This document shows, piece by piece, positions 12,670-27,279 of a stretch of DNA of 64,000 nucleotides. The notes beneath the pieces were generated by a model that did not search any database, was not told the origin of the DNA, and saw only the letters and a program-made list of their open reading frames with translations. Positions within the stretch are counted from its first letter, which is position 1, and each line of letters starts with the position of its first letter. The DNA lies in the NCBI GenBank assembly GCA_964006375.1, contig OZ023265.1, positions 113,973,084 through 114,037,083 on the forward strand, in the 5' to 3' direction. This DNA is from Tillus elongatus. Taxonomy: Eukaryota > Arthropoda > Insecta > Coleoptera > Cleridae. The position numbers were made by a program, and so were the translations under genes.

Positions 12670-13510
12670 ATATATCACCAAGAAGTTTCAGCACTATTAT
12701 GTGTAATTTGAAGGCGCCGGCAACGTCGCGGCAACTCTTAATGCTACTTGCAAGTGGCTGCAGCTTTCTGTATCATTTAAGTAACATAACATAGTTTCTG
12801 CTACTGTCATTTTCTACCATCAAATTCCCGGGACTTTTGAGTCATTCTGCGATAACGTTCCTAATACCTTGAAAGCAGATATGAGGCTGCGTAACTCTAC
12901 AGTAGTTATAAGTAGTAAGTATTACGTAATTGTTATTGTTAATGTGCTATTTTGACCATCGAGCCGTAGAATTGGGGGCGTTTGTGTAATAACTGCACTT
13001 TTCAAGTTCCGATCTCAGTTGCCATTACTTTGGTGCTAGTTGAGATCAGTTTGTTAAAAACGGTATTTCAACTGTGCTAATTACCGATGTTATTGCTATT
13101 CTACCAAAACCAACAGCTTAATTTGACGATCCGATCCATTTAACATTTTTAAAGAAGGCTGCTGTGCTAGGTGAAGATTGATACCTGTGATGAGCACTGA
13201 CACGTACATTTGCAGAACCCAAATCTAAAGCGAATTTTGAGTCCTCTGATGGCGCTAACTTGGTTAGTGAAACCATCGCGAGTTTTTTTAACATGTTGTG
13301 GAGATTTGGGTATTCCAATTATACTTAGGTTGCTGTGCATGAGATATAGTTCAGTTAGTTTATGTTATCTTCTAATAGAAATTAGCATATATTTTGGTTG
13401 TGCATGTTATGAATAAAATAAATATTATTTAACTATTGTAATTTTCCTGGATTCACACAAGGTCGCCCCATCGTAGCAATTTATGAATAAAAAAATGTTT
13501 GATCAGTTTT
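12670..13510. other. No gene seen
   Basis: Nothing supported. Two small overlapping open frames on opposite strands (13118-13318 and 13210-13416) show no motif. Confidence 0.4.
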
Positions 13511-13512
13511 AA

Positions 13513-13728
13513 AACGGGGTGAAATTGATTTATTCCTACTTAATACAGATATAGAGACTACTTCTCTGGCTTCACCACTGTCGGTTTTCTTCTCTGTAAC
13601 CAGTTTCGCCACTTTAGATAATGCCGTAAAGCGGTGAAAGTGATATCAAAGAGAAAACCGACACTTGTAAAGCCAGAGAAGTAGTCTCTAGATCTGTATT
13701 TAGTATGGGACGGTTTCACCAAGTGAGA
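13513..13728. mobile_element. Foldback palindrome, probable MITE
   Basis: The left arm (about 13514-13605) and right arm (about 13632-13726) are inverted copies. Both contain GAGACTACTTCTCTGGCTT (left as written, right reversed), an AATACAGAT(A/C)TAGAG stretch and GTGTCGGTTTTC-like words. The element begins GGGGTGAAA and ends TTTCACC. The spacer is only about 25 bases, so the whole unit can fold on itself. No coding capacity. No clear target-site duplication was seen. Confidence 0.75.
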
Positions 13729-13729
13729 G

Positions 13730-14665
13730 CAACAACAATAATTTTATCAATTTCTAGCTTATGCAAGTAATTTTATGGACTCTAACCACTTGGAGTATAA
13801 CATTGATGGGTAAAATTTGATTTTTTTCTCAAGGTTGACTAACTGTTCGAAAAATTATTGTATTCTTGCACCTTGCGAATAAATTGATTACATTTTTGTC
13901 AAGTAAATTTCATGGAACGTTTTCGGTCATGAGCTTGAAATAAAATTTAATATCATCAAAGTCGCGCCTTTACGTTCCTGATTTTTCTAAACTACAGTTA
14001 ACTACTTCTGTTTTCGTTCTGTAAATATTTTAATAGTTACTGCTTTATCAGTGAGAATCAGCTTGTTAACTATAAATTTCCAACTTGTTCGTTAAATCGT
14101 GTAAAATAGTTAATAAGGTTAATCGACCGAAACTTTTGAAAATATGGCTGTATATTACCAATCAGAGGTTATATTAATATTATTATTTTTAGCATCGTAC
14201 TGTTCGTGTAGGTGCATATTATCTAGAAGTACCTATCATATATTCCTGGTTTTAATTCATTGCCTACATTTGATACAAATTCCCAGTAATGAATTGTCTG
14301 TCCTCTATTTCTTTTTCTAATTTCTAATTTATATTCTTAAATTGGTGTGGAATCGTAAAATTTTAAATGAGGGCACAACACAAGGACTACACAACCACCT
14401 AAATAAACTTATATTTGGTAAACAGCTGCCACTTAAACACATATTTCAACCCAATATTGCCTTCAGATTAGGTACCATTTTTATGTTTAGTCGACTTTAG
14501 TTACAGCTTTGAAATGAGATTTTATTTCAAGCTATTAAATGTGATTCCTAGAAGTGTGGCATAAAAATATGTTGGTGGTACAAAATACTAACCACAAAAT
14601 ATGTTTCGTAGGAAGAAAGAAGAAAATAACATACAGTGTATTCAATTGACACATTATAACTGTCT
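13730..14665. other. No gene seen
   Basis: AT-rich DNA without open frames of interest or recognised repeats. Confidence 0.4.
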
Positions 14666-14667
14666 CA

Positions 14668-15599
<932 letters not shown>

Positions 15600-15600
<1 letters not shown>

Positions 15601-16688
15601 TAGTACGCATTAGCGCTTTGTGGGTTAAAATACGCAATTTAATTCTGATTTCAAATATGTAAAAAAGTATGCTCTATTTGGAAAAAAATTACTTTCAGAG
15701 GTTTATTAATTTTGACGCTTGATTCTTGGCACGCTCTACAAGATTTAGAGAGTTTCTAAATTTTTTTGCAACCCTCGTATATGTATTCACTAGCTGTCAA
15801 GCATAAGTTTTCCACTAACAAGCGGAAATAAGAAAACGACAAGTAAATGTGATGTGAAAAACATACCAAATTTGAAAAGAAGCTTTAAAACAGATATACC
15901 AAATCTGGTAACAGACCGTCATAAAATTTTCTGTAGAATGCAAAAATGCGATAATATGCAGAGTGTTCTATTTAAAATAAGAAAACTGTGGTTATTTCCA
16001 ATTACATTGGAGGTACTACGAACCTTTAAATATTATAAATAGGAAGAATGCCAAACTTTCAGTTTCGAAAACTAACACTTACTTTGAAAACTTGTGACGA
16101 ACGTCTTCCGTGGTAAACACATATGTGATATTATTCATGAACACTACCTAACGTTTAGAAAGTAGTGCCACTTTTATTTGTTAATATTGCATTAATAAAT
16201 TACTTTCAAGTTTGTCAATTGAAATGTATATCATGCATTTACTAATCTGCCAGATAATGTTCCGGATAATGCAATAAAAGTAAAAGTATTAGTGATATAT
16301 GTATTTTTATAATGCATATTAAGTAGTTTTAAATTAATTTGCATTTGTATGTATTATCGTACAAAAAAAGATACTTTTGTATTTTAGTTAGACTAGGTAT
16401 CATTATTTAATACCAATGCAGTTTTAAGATAAGGTAATTGTCTAGGACCTTGGCATATGTGTGCGCTTTTAATGAAATTTTCCATAATCTGGTGATTTTG
16501 GTCATAAATGGCAAACGAAAATTAGGGCCGATACGTATTTTCCGAAACATCGTCATTTTTTCAACTGAAATTTTCATCATTTTCATAACTGTGTGTTTCG
16601 CAATTTGACATCACATTCATCGCTGATTATCACTTTAGGCATAGTATGTTACCCAATTTTAACGTATAGGTAAGATATTAACCATTTA
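15600..16688. other. No gene seen
   Basis: AT-rich DNA. The 62-residue frame at 15854-16042 shows no motif. Confidence 0.4.
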
Positions 16689-16689
16689 G

Positions 16690-17165
<476 letters not shown>

Positions 17166-17224
17166 TCAGTAAGTTGAAAGACAGAAGCTATAGGAATTTA
17201 AAGAAAAAAACTTGGGTTTTTCCT

Positions 17225-17892
17225 CAAAACGTCAAAGTGCGATTTAAAACGTCAAAATTTGCAACATTTAGGCAAAGAACATGAAAAAATACGAATTATG
17301 TAAACAAAATGTCACAAGAAGAGGGTTTTGCAAACCCTTCAGTTTCAGGTTCAACCGGCATTGTCCTTCATTTTACTAAAATATTTACAGAAAATTAATT
17401 TCAAATGGACCCTTTCTCTGATGCTTTGGCTGTAGAATTAGTTAGGTTGATGCTTTGGCTGTCGGTTTAGTTAAGTTTATGGTTTAACGTTCTATAATTT
17501 TTAGCGAATTTTCTTAGAACAAATTCGACAATGAGGAGACCGCGACTTTTCAATTTTAAAAAGATTACTCGAAATGAGCGCAAAGTAGGCCCACTACAAT
17601 CCATACCCGGGTTTACTTTCAGTTTTTATCTGTTGGCATATATACAGGGTGACGCATTTCTACGGTAAAACTCAATATAACTGTTTTTATACAGGATACG
17701 AGAAAAAATTGTACAAGATAGAGGAAAAAGTTGCATGCATTAATTATAGGGTATCTTAAGCTGCATCTTATAAAAATATTTTGACAAACACAATCTGTGG
17801 TGATCCCTACATTTGTTTTTTAAACACCGTTATATTATTGCATTTTTGCATTTTTTATCGAAATATGATGCATGTTTGTAAGAAAAAAAATC
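17225..17892 (+). repeat. Modular repeat, type 2 copy
   Basis: It contains GGCAAAGAACATGAAAAAAT, CTGATGCTTTGGCTGTAG (the GCTTTGGCTGT piece is locally duplicated), the outer half (GAGGAGACCGCGACTTTTCA, GAGCGCAAAGTAGGCCCAC) and the junction ATATATACAGGGTGACGCAT. It then has the segment with ACTCAATATAACTG, and runs to the hairpin end of the MITE at 17893. Confidence 0.7.
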
Positions 17893-18154
17893 GAGACGCA
17901 GTAAGTGCGGTTTGGTAGCAAATTTTCATTAAATCCTTAAAATTTTAATGACTCAATTTGCTGTTAACCTAAGGTTTGTTGGCTAGGAAACCAGTTTTCT
18001 CGGAAATATTTTAAGCTTATTTTTGGAAAATTTTTGTACATTTTCAAACAATAAGTAATTTTTATAAAATATGGTACAATGTTTCTACTATATACTAGAG
18101 TGACAAATTTGCTATTAAAAACATTTTTATGAAAATAACGCACTTGATGCGTCC
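17893..18154. mobile_element. MITE with hairpin-forming terminal inverted repeats
   Basis: The left end, GAGACGCAGTAAGTGCGGTT, is the inverse of the right end, AACGCACTTGATGCGTCC. Each end is itself a small stem-loop (ACGCA...TGCGT with a five-base loop, slightly mutated). Interior words such as TTTCTACTATATA and GCTATTAAAAACATTTTTAT recur in the copies at 49837-50087 (reversed) and 58976-59290. Non-coding, about 260 bp. Confidence 0.75.
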
Positions 18155-18159
18155 ATACC

Positions 18160-19080
18160 TTTTTCTACATAATTTCCTCAAAAATCCAGAAAAACCAAAT
18201 AAAGATGCACCTGAATTGCAAATGCCAATTTTAACTAACATGAAGTTGGAGCTACATCGGTACGTCAAGCGCATCTTATTAGTTGAAGTTTCGCGTTTCT
18301 GCTGGCGACTCGGTTAGTTTCTGGTAACTAAAATTTAATTGGAAAATATTCTCATCCTGAGTGAAATTACTGCAAGTACCCATGTAGATTTTGATTTAAT
18401 GTAGTTGAAAGACAACAATTTAAATCGCAAAATAAAGTCTTGCTCAAAATGGATAAGTTCTCCATTAGATAAGCGCAAGTTTACAAAAACAATTATGAAT
18501 CAAGCAAGTAAAAACTCATGCAGACATTATATTAATTATTTCTGAAGATGCTAAATTTAAAAAAGATGAAATTGTTTTGCAGATAATCCATTATAGAACA
18601 TGCAAGACATAATAAGCCCGTATTGGACGTAGCCAAAATACATCAAAATATGAATTCCGATGCTCCACTTTGTTATGCACAACGGGGCGAAATTCTCACA
18701 TTTTTTTTTACGTTAATGGAGTGCGTGATCAAACAACAATAATAATGTTCACTTTTCTGGAAAGTGTAAACGGGTACTAAATAATGCAAAATTGTCAAGA
18801 ACAATTTCTGACTTTGTGTCATATTGGAAGCACCCACAAAGTAGCTGTGAGAGACGGAGCAAATATTTTTCAAAATGTTTGTTTCACAATAGGCATGAGG
18901 ACGTAAATGGTGAACGTCGCCAACAAATGTCATAAAAAAATTTAACCTTATTATTTGAGCAAATGCTACAAGATATTAAGAGGAAAAATATATCGATGTC
19001 CCTTCTTTAGCTCGATGTCATGCCGTTCCACCTGAAGAAGATGCACCCACAGTGAGTTGCTTTACTGGTACATAATAAAA
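18160..19080. other. No gene seen; partial minisatellite unit at 18995-19070
   Basis: No supported gene. Near 19015-19050 the words GATGTCATGCCGTTCCACC and TGAAGAAGATGCACCCAC match the minisatellite units at 20556-21015. Confidence 0.45.
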
Positions 19081-19086
19081 AAACTC

Positions 19087-20555
<1,469 letters not shown>

Positions 20556-21015
20556 ACAAAGCACGAAAATCAATGGATCCTCCTTCTTCACGTGCATGTC
20601 ATGCTGTTCAATATGCAGAATGTGCATTCGCTGCGACTTTCCTTGCTATCACTACGCTATTTTTTGTTAATATACTTTGTTAATATACTTTGTTATATTA
20701 ACAAAGCATGGAAATCAGTGGATGCTCCTTCTTCAGGCAGATATCATACCGTTCCATCTAAAGAAGGTGCATTCGTAGTGAGTTGTCTTGCTGGCAATAC
20801 GTCTTACGTAAGAAACAAAGCATGGAAATAAATTACTTCAAGCAGATGACATGCTGTTCCATCTGAAAGAGGTGCATCTGCAGCCTGTTGCCCTGCTAGC
20901 AATACGTTCTACGTACGGAACAAATTATAGAAATCAACGGATGCTCCTTCTTCAGGTAGATGTCATGCCGTTCCATCTGAAGAAATGAGTTGCCTTGCTG
21001 ACAATACGTTCATAT
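20556..21015 (+). repeat. Minisatellite, about 114-bp unit, four diverged units
   Basis: Units start at the ACAAAGCATGG-like word at 20556, 20701, 20815 and 20921. Each contains CTTCTTCAGGTAGATGTCAT or a variant, CCGTTCCATCTGAAGAAG and GCTGGCAATACGTCTTACGT. The core is self-complementary: CTTCTTCAGGTAGA pairs with TCTGAAGAAG across a short loop. The array directly abuts the end of the type-1 repeat. One partial unit lies at 18995-19070. Confidence 0.75.
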
Positions 21016-21049
21016 ATATAATGTAATTACAATTGTTGTTTGTTTGTGT

Positions 21050-21394
21050 TTTTTTCTTTAACGTCGACCTATTTCCGCGACTATGGCCAATCACCGGCAC
21101 CAGGGAGCAGTGTCACCTCACTATACTGGAAATTTTGCCGAATCCCTGCCTTTCTGTAATGAGGTTAGGGATATTTAACGTGCCCAACATCGCATGGACA
21201 CGGGACCGACAGAGTTACGCCCCCTCCGCAGAGCGGAACGTGATGACATTCAACTTGTTCAAATACAATGCCAGACCCTCGGTTGATGTCACTGTTACAG
21301 TTTGTACTGAAAAAGTGAAAGGAGAACCCTGGGATCGAACTCAGTACCCTTCGTTTCAGAGGCACACGTTCTTACCCCTGAACCACCGAGGCAC
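21050..21394 (-). mobile_element. tRNA-derived SINE, family A
   Basis: Minus-strand near full-length copy. Read on the minus strand, it has the A-box-like GGTGGTTCAGGGGTAAGAAC, the B-box-like GAGTTCGATCCCAGG, GGGCACGTTAAA-like body words and a tail ending GGAAATAGGTCGACGTTAAAG plus an A-run. The plus-strand frame of 121 codons over it is incidental. Confidence 0.85.
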
Positions 21395-21399
21395 TTAGT

Positions 21400-22640
21400 T
21401 ACAATTAACTATACTAATAATTGACAGCTATATCTAATATACTGAATCACAAGTTGAGAAATATCCAAACAAAAATTAAATTAGTAGTTCATCAAACCTG
21501 CTGTCTCAAAAATGTTCATATTCTCTCGTCATAGGGAACACTCCTCTCTGCTATATACGATTTTTAGTTCAAATTGTTGGCGCTGCCACTTCTATTGACC
21601 CACACCAACCGTAAATAAATGTCACTATTGCAGAATCTCGCGACATAATAATTTGTTACTTGTTCTGTGATCCCGGTTTCTGTGACACAGCAAACTTCGT
21701 GTTGGTTAAAATTCACATTTGCATACCAAGTGCACGTTCATGCGATTCTCTGCATTTTTAAGAAAATTGTGTAAAAAAAAATGAAAATATTATACAGACA
21801 GGTTACACTTGAGTAAGATACTGTATTTGTAGTGATAACGAGCGATGAGTATGATGTCAAAATGCGAAAAACACGATCATGAAAATGATGTAAATTTTCT
21901 TCGGAAAAATGACTATATCTCGGAAAATACGAGTGTGTCCTTATTTTCTTTGTCATTTTCGTCATCTACGCACAAAATCACGTGATTCTGCAGAATTTCA
22001 CCAAAATTGCCCATATCCCAAGGTACTAGACAATTACCTACCTAAGATAAAGTTTTGCCATTATAGACAAAAAGCAAGTGCAACATTGAAACGTTGAAAT
22101 GTATATTAGAGTTCAATGCATCGAAATTAATTTATCACGTTCTTTAGAAAATCAAATTTTTCAGTAAGAAAAAGTTGGGACGCAGCAAGTGCGTTATGGC
22201 AAAGAATTCTTCAGTTACATTGTCACGTGTTGGCATTTAACTATCCTTTGAAACTATTGGTCGTATTTACCGATCTTTCAATCTTTGGTTAATAAGAGCA
22301 AATATTGTGTTAACAACAAGAGTATATTTGGATATATTTTTGTATATGTACTTGCCGCTACACTTCTATTAAACTTCAACATCACATTTCTGCATATTGG
22401 CATATTCTTCTTCAGAAATAAATTCATTTTTAATTAGAACCCTTTTTTATTTTGCGAGGCTATAATAACAGTAGTTGCGTAACATTGTATGTATCAAATC
22501 TCATTTCCTTTTATTATTATTTGTTTTTTATTATTACTTTAATTTGACGACTCGCTTCAATAACTTGGGTCACTTGAGGGATGGATGGTTGAATTCTATG
22601 GGATGGTACGATATTTTTAATTCATTCTCAAACAGAACAA
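21400..22640. other. No gene seen; solitary hairpin end at 22177
   Basis: No supported gene. At 22177-22210 GGGACGCAGCAAGTGCGTTA is a solitary copy of the MITE end in AT-rich DNA. Confidence 0.45.
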
Positions 22641-22644
22641 ATTT

Positions 22645-22742
22645 ATTTTGACGTGACTGGAAAGCGAACCCGTTTCTGGAACGGACCTGACCTGACCTGA
22701 CGTTAGCTGGTTTGCAAACTGAGCTACATCGGCTCCTTGTCT
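22645..22742 (-). mobile_element. tRNA-like sequence, probable SINE head (family B)
   Basis: On the minus strand GATGTAGCTCAGTTTGCAAA resembles a tRNA D-arm/A box and GGGTTCGCTTTCCAG a degenerate B box, about 60 bases apart. The spacer contains a short GACCT repeat that breaks cloverleaf pairing, so this is a SINE head or tRNA pseudogene rather than a tRNA gene. Confidence 0.5.
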
Positions 22743-23097
22743 TATTATTTACACTTTCGCGGTTTTAGTTATCGGTGTTCTTCTTTCAAACAATTTCACG
22801 GCTTGCCAGAACGTGAAACTGCTGTGGGTATCATGATAATGGAGCGATAGTTGAGAATGACCGCCGCTTTTTGCATAGCTAAGTACAGGTTCCTCTTAAT
22901 TTGTTAGATTTACAGATAGTGTGTAGTTTCTTCGGAATTTCGCTATTAGCACCCACAACGATTATGTGACTTTGTCCATGTTCCACATTGTCTTGATCTC
23001 ACCTGCCAAAGGTAAGTTTTTGCTGATCGTTTCAGGATGTGTCCTACTGATGTTTGGGGACATGGGGACTACAGTGTCTATTCAATTGTATTCAATT

Positions 23098-23430
23098 CTT
23101 GTTTTTAACGTCGGTTATTTCTGCGACTATGGCCAATCACCGACACCAGGGACCAGATTCACTATCCTACAATTTCGCCGAACGCCTTCCTTTATGTAAG
23201 TCTCTAACGTACCCAATATCCCACAGTACACGGTACAGATGGCTTTAACCTCCTTCGAAGGGCGGAACGTGCAAAAAATTTAACTTATTCAGACACAATT
23301 ACACAAGCGCACTTAATGTACATTTTGCAGTATATACTGAAAAAGTTAAATAATTGGCTAGTGGGAGTGGAACTCAGGTCCGTTGGGTTTCGAGGCACAC
23401 GTTTGTACCACTGGACCACCTAGGTTGTTA
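23098..23430 (-). mobile_element. tRNA-derived SINE, family A (diverged)
   Basis: Minus-strand copy. Plus-strand landmarks are AACGTCGGTTATTTCTGCGA, GAAGGGCGGAACGTGC, TGGAACTCAGGTCCGT and GAGGCACACGTTTGTACCAC. The B box is mutated compared with the 45578 copy. Confidence 0.8.
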
Positions 23431-23596
23431 CCAACGTCTATTATCTAGCAAATGTTTTGGTCCTTGACGCGTTCCCTGACATATAGGTCTATAGGACTGA
23501 GAAGGAAATGTTCGAACTTTAAAAGTTTGGTGAAATAAACAGAAATGCAATTTTCCAATCAGCTCCATAAAATCGTAATAAGATGCCAAGCGCAGT

Positions 23597-23642
23597 GTTT
23601 ATTCTTACGAAATAACCAACCAGTTATTTCGTAAGAATAAAC
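23597..23642. other. Perfect hairpin, 20-bp arms, 6-base loop
   Basis: GTTTATTCTTACGAAATAAC, loop CAACCA, then the exact inverse of the arm. No mismatch in 20 pairs. No U-run follows and no gene precedes, so a transcription terminator is not indicated. Confidence 0.9.
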
Positions 23643-23649
23643 AAGGCGA

Positions 23650-25080
23650 TAGATCGGGGTGGCGTGTATTTTTTATTAGAAAACACGTGGCAGGTTAATT
23701 AAACATTTAATTAAACATTATAATAAAACAACTAAGATAACTTTGTAATAAATTGTCCCCGAAGTCGTCGATTTCATTCGATAAAAATACTTATTTTGTA
23801 TGAAAATCGTAAACGTTTTTTAAATTTGGAAGTGCTTTTACATGATACGACATACATTTAACCCTATCCTATTGTCTTTTCAGATTGAGGAAGTGTTTGG
23901 TCGATGTGTGTTAAATTGGTACTTATGAGACATTAATTTATTTTGTGGTGATTCAACAATAAGTAAAACTTCCAAGAAGTAGGTATAGCTACCTCATGTC
24001 CAATATTATAGATTCCTTAAATAAGGTGTTAGGTACTGAATAAATATTTTTGTTGAAATTATTTTTATAATCCTTTTTGGACCCCAACAATAGTATTAAA
24101 AAAACTACCCTCACCCTGTAACATTACTATTATCAAGGACTAATATTAAAATTATTTTTATAATACTCTTTTTACCCCAACAATAGTATTTAAAAAAGTT
24201 GGCCCCAGCTTGTAACAATATTATTACTCTAGGACTAATATTTAAAAATTTGCAATATAGTTTATGTGTATAACATTAATGAAATTGTCTCTTTTTGTTA
24301 GTCCTTTTTTGTCGTACAAATAAAAAAAATGTCAATTACCCATTTTTAGTAAGTTTCTTGGAGTGAATAAACTTAATGTGTGAGCTGTCTTCACGATTAC
24401 TTCGAAAGAGGAGTAAATCATCCTTATAAATGATTACTGGGTGAGTAATCTTGTATTATTATATCGACAGCTGGTAAAAAAGTTGACAAATCACTAAATG
24501 ATTGAGCTGTCACTTCTTTGGCTGTATATACGTCACAACTACTACACCCGGTTATTTACGAAATTATCGTGGAGCGAGTAGCGCCTATCACACATCATAT
24601 GTCACGGTTAACGCGGTCCATGCGTCAACCTTACACCAAATTCGTTCTTCGTGATTAAAAACTACAGGGGAAGCAATTAATTTTCTTTGAGTGCTTCTGA
24701 AAAACAAGCGCGTAAATTTCCTATAAATAAGTGCTTGTCGAAAAGTTGCTGTTAATATTTAATACAAGTTAAGGGCTATATTTGAAGTTGCCTAATGTTA
24801 AATATTTATTTCGGGTTTGTGAGCTACGCTCCAAGAAACAAAGCAGAATTTGTGGTGAATGAAATATATGTTCGTGCCATTCCGAGTCTTTACACTTACT
24901 CAATAGCAAGAACAACTAAAACAAATCAAGTTTTGTTAGACCCCAAGATTATTTTGTAGATTGTGTTTTATTAACACATAATTTTTTTATGAACTGCCGC
25001 CTTTTGAAATCGGTGAGCTAAACAGACATTCGCAATACAGATTTTATTTCAGTTTTCCAAAAAAAACTCATCTACTTTGT
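23650..25080. other. No gene seen; tandem duplication at about 24056-24255
   Basis: Within AT-rich DNA, two units of about 110 bases share AAATTATTTTTATAAT, CCCCAACAATAGTATT and GGACTAATATT. A short, slightly less AT-rich stretch near 24540-24650 shows no coding motif. Confidence 0.45.
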
Positions 25081-25084
25081 GTTT

Positions 25085-25590
25085 ATTGTTTTGTACGAAG
25101 TAGTTCATGGAAGGCAAAGCCTATCTGTCTTCAAGACATCATAAACTTTATAACACTGCCACAAGATGGGTATCTGCCTGCTGCTTAAATAGCTGGAGAT
25201 AATATGCCCTAGAGAATATGGCTGCCAGGAGGGCATTCCAAAGCCTTAGATGCTCTGCCCAAGAACGATAGATCGTAACAAACCGTTCGACAAGTATTGC
25301 GTAATTTAACACTAAAAGCGCGCCATTTCGATTATAGGTAGCAAGGGGTGCCAATAAAAAGCAACTTCTAAAAAGAAATGTCGATGGTGTAATCTATAGA
25401 CAAAAAGGCAGAGATCTCCAACCTTGCTCCTATGGTCTAGAAAAATGAGATTGCTGTGATAGATAAATCTGCTATAAGGCGGACAGCGACTTTTCTAATA
25501 AAACCAGGAAGGGACACAACGGTGTTTGGAGCAGCACCCCAGACACCATAACAATATTCCAGCTGTGAGGGTACCTTCTAGCACTACAAT
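25085..25590 (-). pseudogene. CR1/L2-like LINE ORF2, C-terminal fragment
   Basis: The minus strand reads YCYGVWGAAPNTVVSLPGF-like residues, then KVAVRLIADLSIT. Further on are RNGALLVLNYAILVERFVT and the terminal SWAEHLRLWNALLAAIFSRA, LQLFKQQADTHL. This is the CSHIWGDSA...LWNSLPA ending of the copy at 11250-12665, much diverged. The R1 remnant on the other strand starts immediately next to it. Confidence 0.65.
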
Positions 25591-25597
25591 GATGTAA

Positions 25598-27010
25598 TTC
25601 AAGGGGCTAAAACCCCTTCGTGGAACAACTTCTCAGTCGAGGATCTGAGTGCCGATACTTGGGGCATGATGTATAAGATTGCTGCAAATAAGTCTTCTTC
25701 TAATAATGCCTTCACCAGTGTCATCAAGTCTGATGGCACATCTACCATGTTAATGGAAGACACTTTTAATGAAATTCTTCACAGACGTATGCCTGATGAC
25801 AATTGGAAGTCTAGTACTGATGAGCATCTCAGCCACAGAGGTGCTTTGCCTGCGAAATCAAATAACAATCCAGAAATTACGAATTCAATGAGGTCATTTT
25901 GCGCATCAAGGCATATAAAGGTCCCGGCTGTGATCAGTAGATTCACGGCAAGATTTTGGTTTTATGCTATAATAACATGAGGAATAGTCCTTTTTAGACT
26001 GTTCAATGCTTGTCAAGTTATCATCTATTTTCCTAAATCCTGTAAGATAGGTAATTTCATAAGTACCCTCATGTCTTTCGATAAATATCTGCCCGAAAGT
26101 CTCTTAGGCCCATCACTTTGCTGGATGTAAAAGTCATCGCCTATGCGGATGATGTAGCCACTTCGATGTATCCTTATAATAGGAAGGACTTGGAATGTAA
26201 AGCTCAACAGTGCATTTAAATATTGTCAGATTGGGCCCATGGACATAAGTTGGATGGTGAAAGAAAAGACGAAATTTCTCTAAATTATCATACAATAGAA
26301 ATCCTGTGGTTAGACTGGATATTTAGACTCATCTCAAGGGTTGACTCCATAAAATACCTAGGACTATATATTGATGAAAAACTTAACAACAGTACGCATA
26401 TCAAATACATCAATTGCAAGTGCAGAAACATCTTTCAAACCCGCAGAAAAATCATCTGCCGCTACTGGTGGAATATTACTCGCCAGCTGTGTTAAAAATC
26501 TACAAACGTGCAATTCTACCAATTTTATCATATGCCATTGAAATCCTCGATCCTCTAATTAATAGAGGACTATTTAGGTCTACACAGGCAATCTGTCTCA
26601 GTCCAGTCACTGGATCAAACCGATCCACACCAAATGTATATTGGCACAGGTGCCACAACTACACCTCACCTTGAGCGAGATGCAAACCTTGAAGCCGCTA
26701 AATTCCAATGGAAGAACGTTCTTCCTAAGAAACAAATTAGTAGCCGCAGAATATCGCTGGCAAGAATCTTATATACCAAAGACAAGAAGAATGGACCAAT
26801 TCTGACAACGGCAGGTGTTTATTTGAACTAATACCAAATATCAACGGCTGGATAGAACATTGTCAGATCGAGCTAGAGAGCAGCACCACTCTTCTCCTGA
26901 GCAGCCACGGTAACTTGGGTGTGCATCTGCAACGTATCGGCAGAGGATTACCTCCTACTTGTAGGTTTTTATTATGCATAGAAAAACTTCTAGGAATTTT
27001 TAAGGTAATC
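25598..27010 (+). pseudogene. R1-clade-like LINE ORF2 remnant with internal deletion
   Basis: WGMMYKIAANKSSSNNAFTS and ADTFNEIL/MPDDNW-like residues match the linker between endonuclease and reverse transcriptase of R1-type LINEs (WG..YK...GK; LLP.D). Further on come LFNACQVIIYFPKSCKIG, RPITLLDVKVIAYADDVATS (fusing two distant RT blocks, so the segment between is deleted), SDWAHGHKL, VDSIKYLGLYIDEKLNN and ILPILSYAIEILDP. The end has IGRGLPPTC, where R1 elements carry a Cys-His motif. YADD is intact by eye, but stops and frameshifts abound. Confidence 0.7.
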
Positions 27011-27279
27011 GCAAACTGGAGAGGCTAATTCTCACGGAATTCACCGGTTTGTAGCGATAACATCAATACACCTTAATGAATTTACTAAGATCTAAATTTT
27101 CTTTTTTTTTTGTTACCTTCTCCGTAAAATAAATGGTTTACAGTGTTTACTTTAACCTTTTCATTTACTAAGATTTTTTTTCAATAAATACATGGCAGTA
27201 TTTACAAATTCCCATTATGTTGCACCAAAAACATATTTGCAGACAAAATTTTAAGTTCATAAATTTTCCAAATTAAAAC

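Noticed and set aside
23597..23642. Rho-independent terminator
   Set aside because: No T-run follows, no gene precedes it, and the context is eukaryotic.
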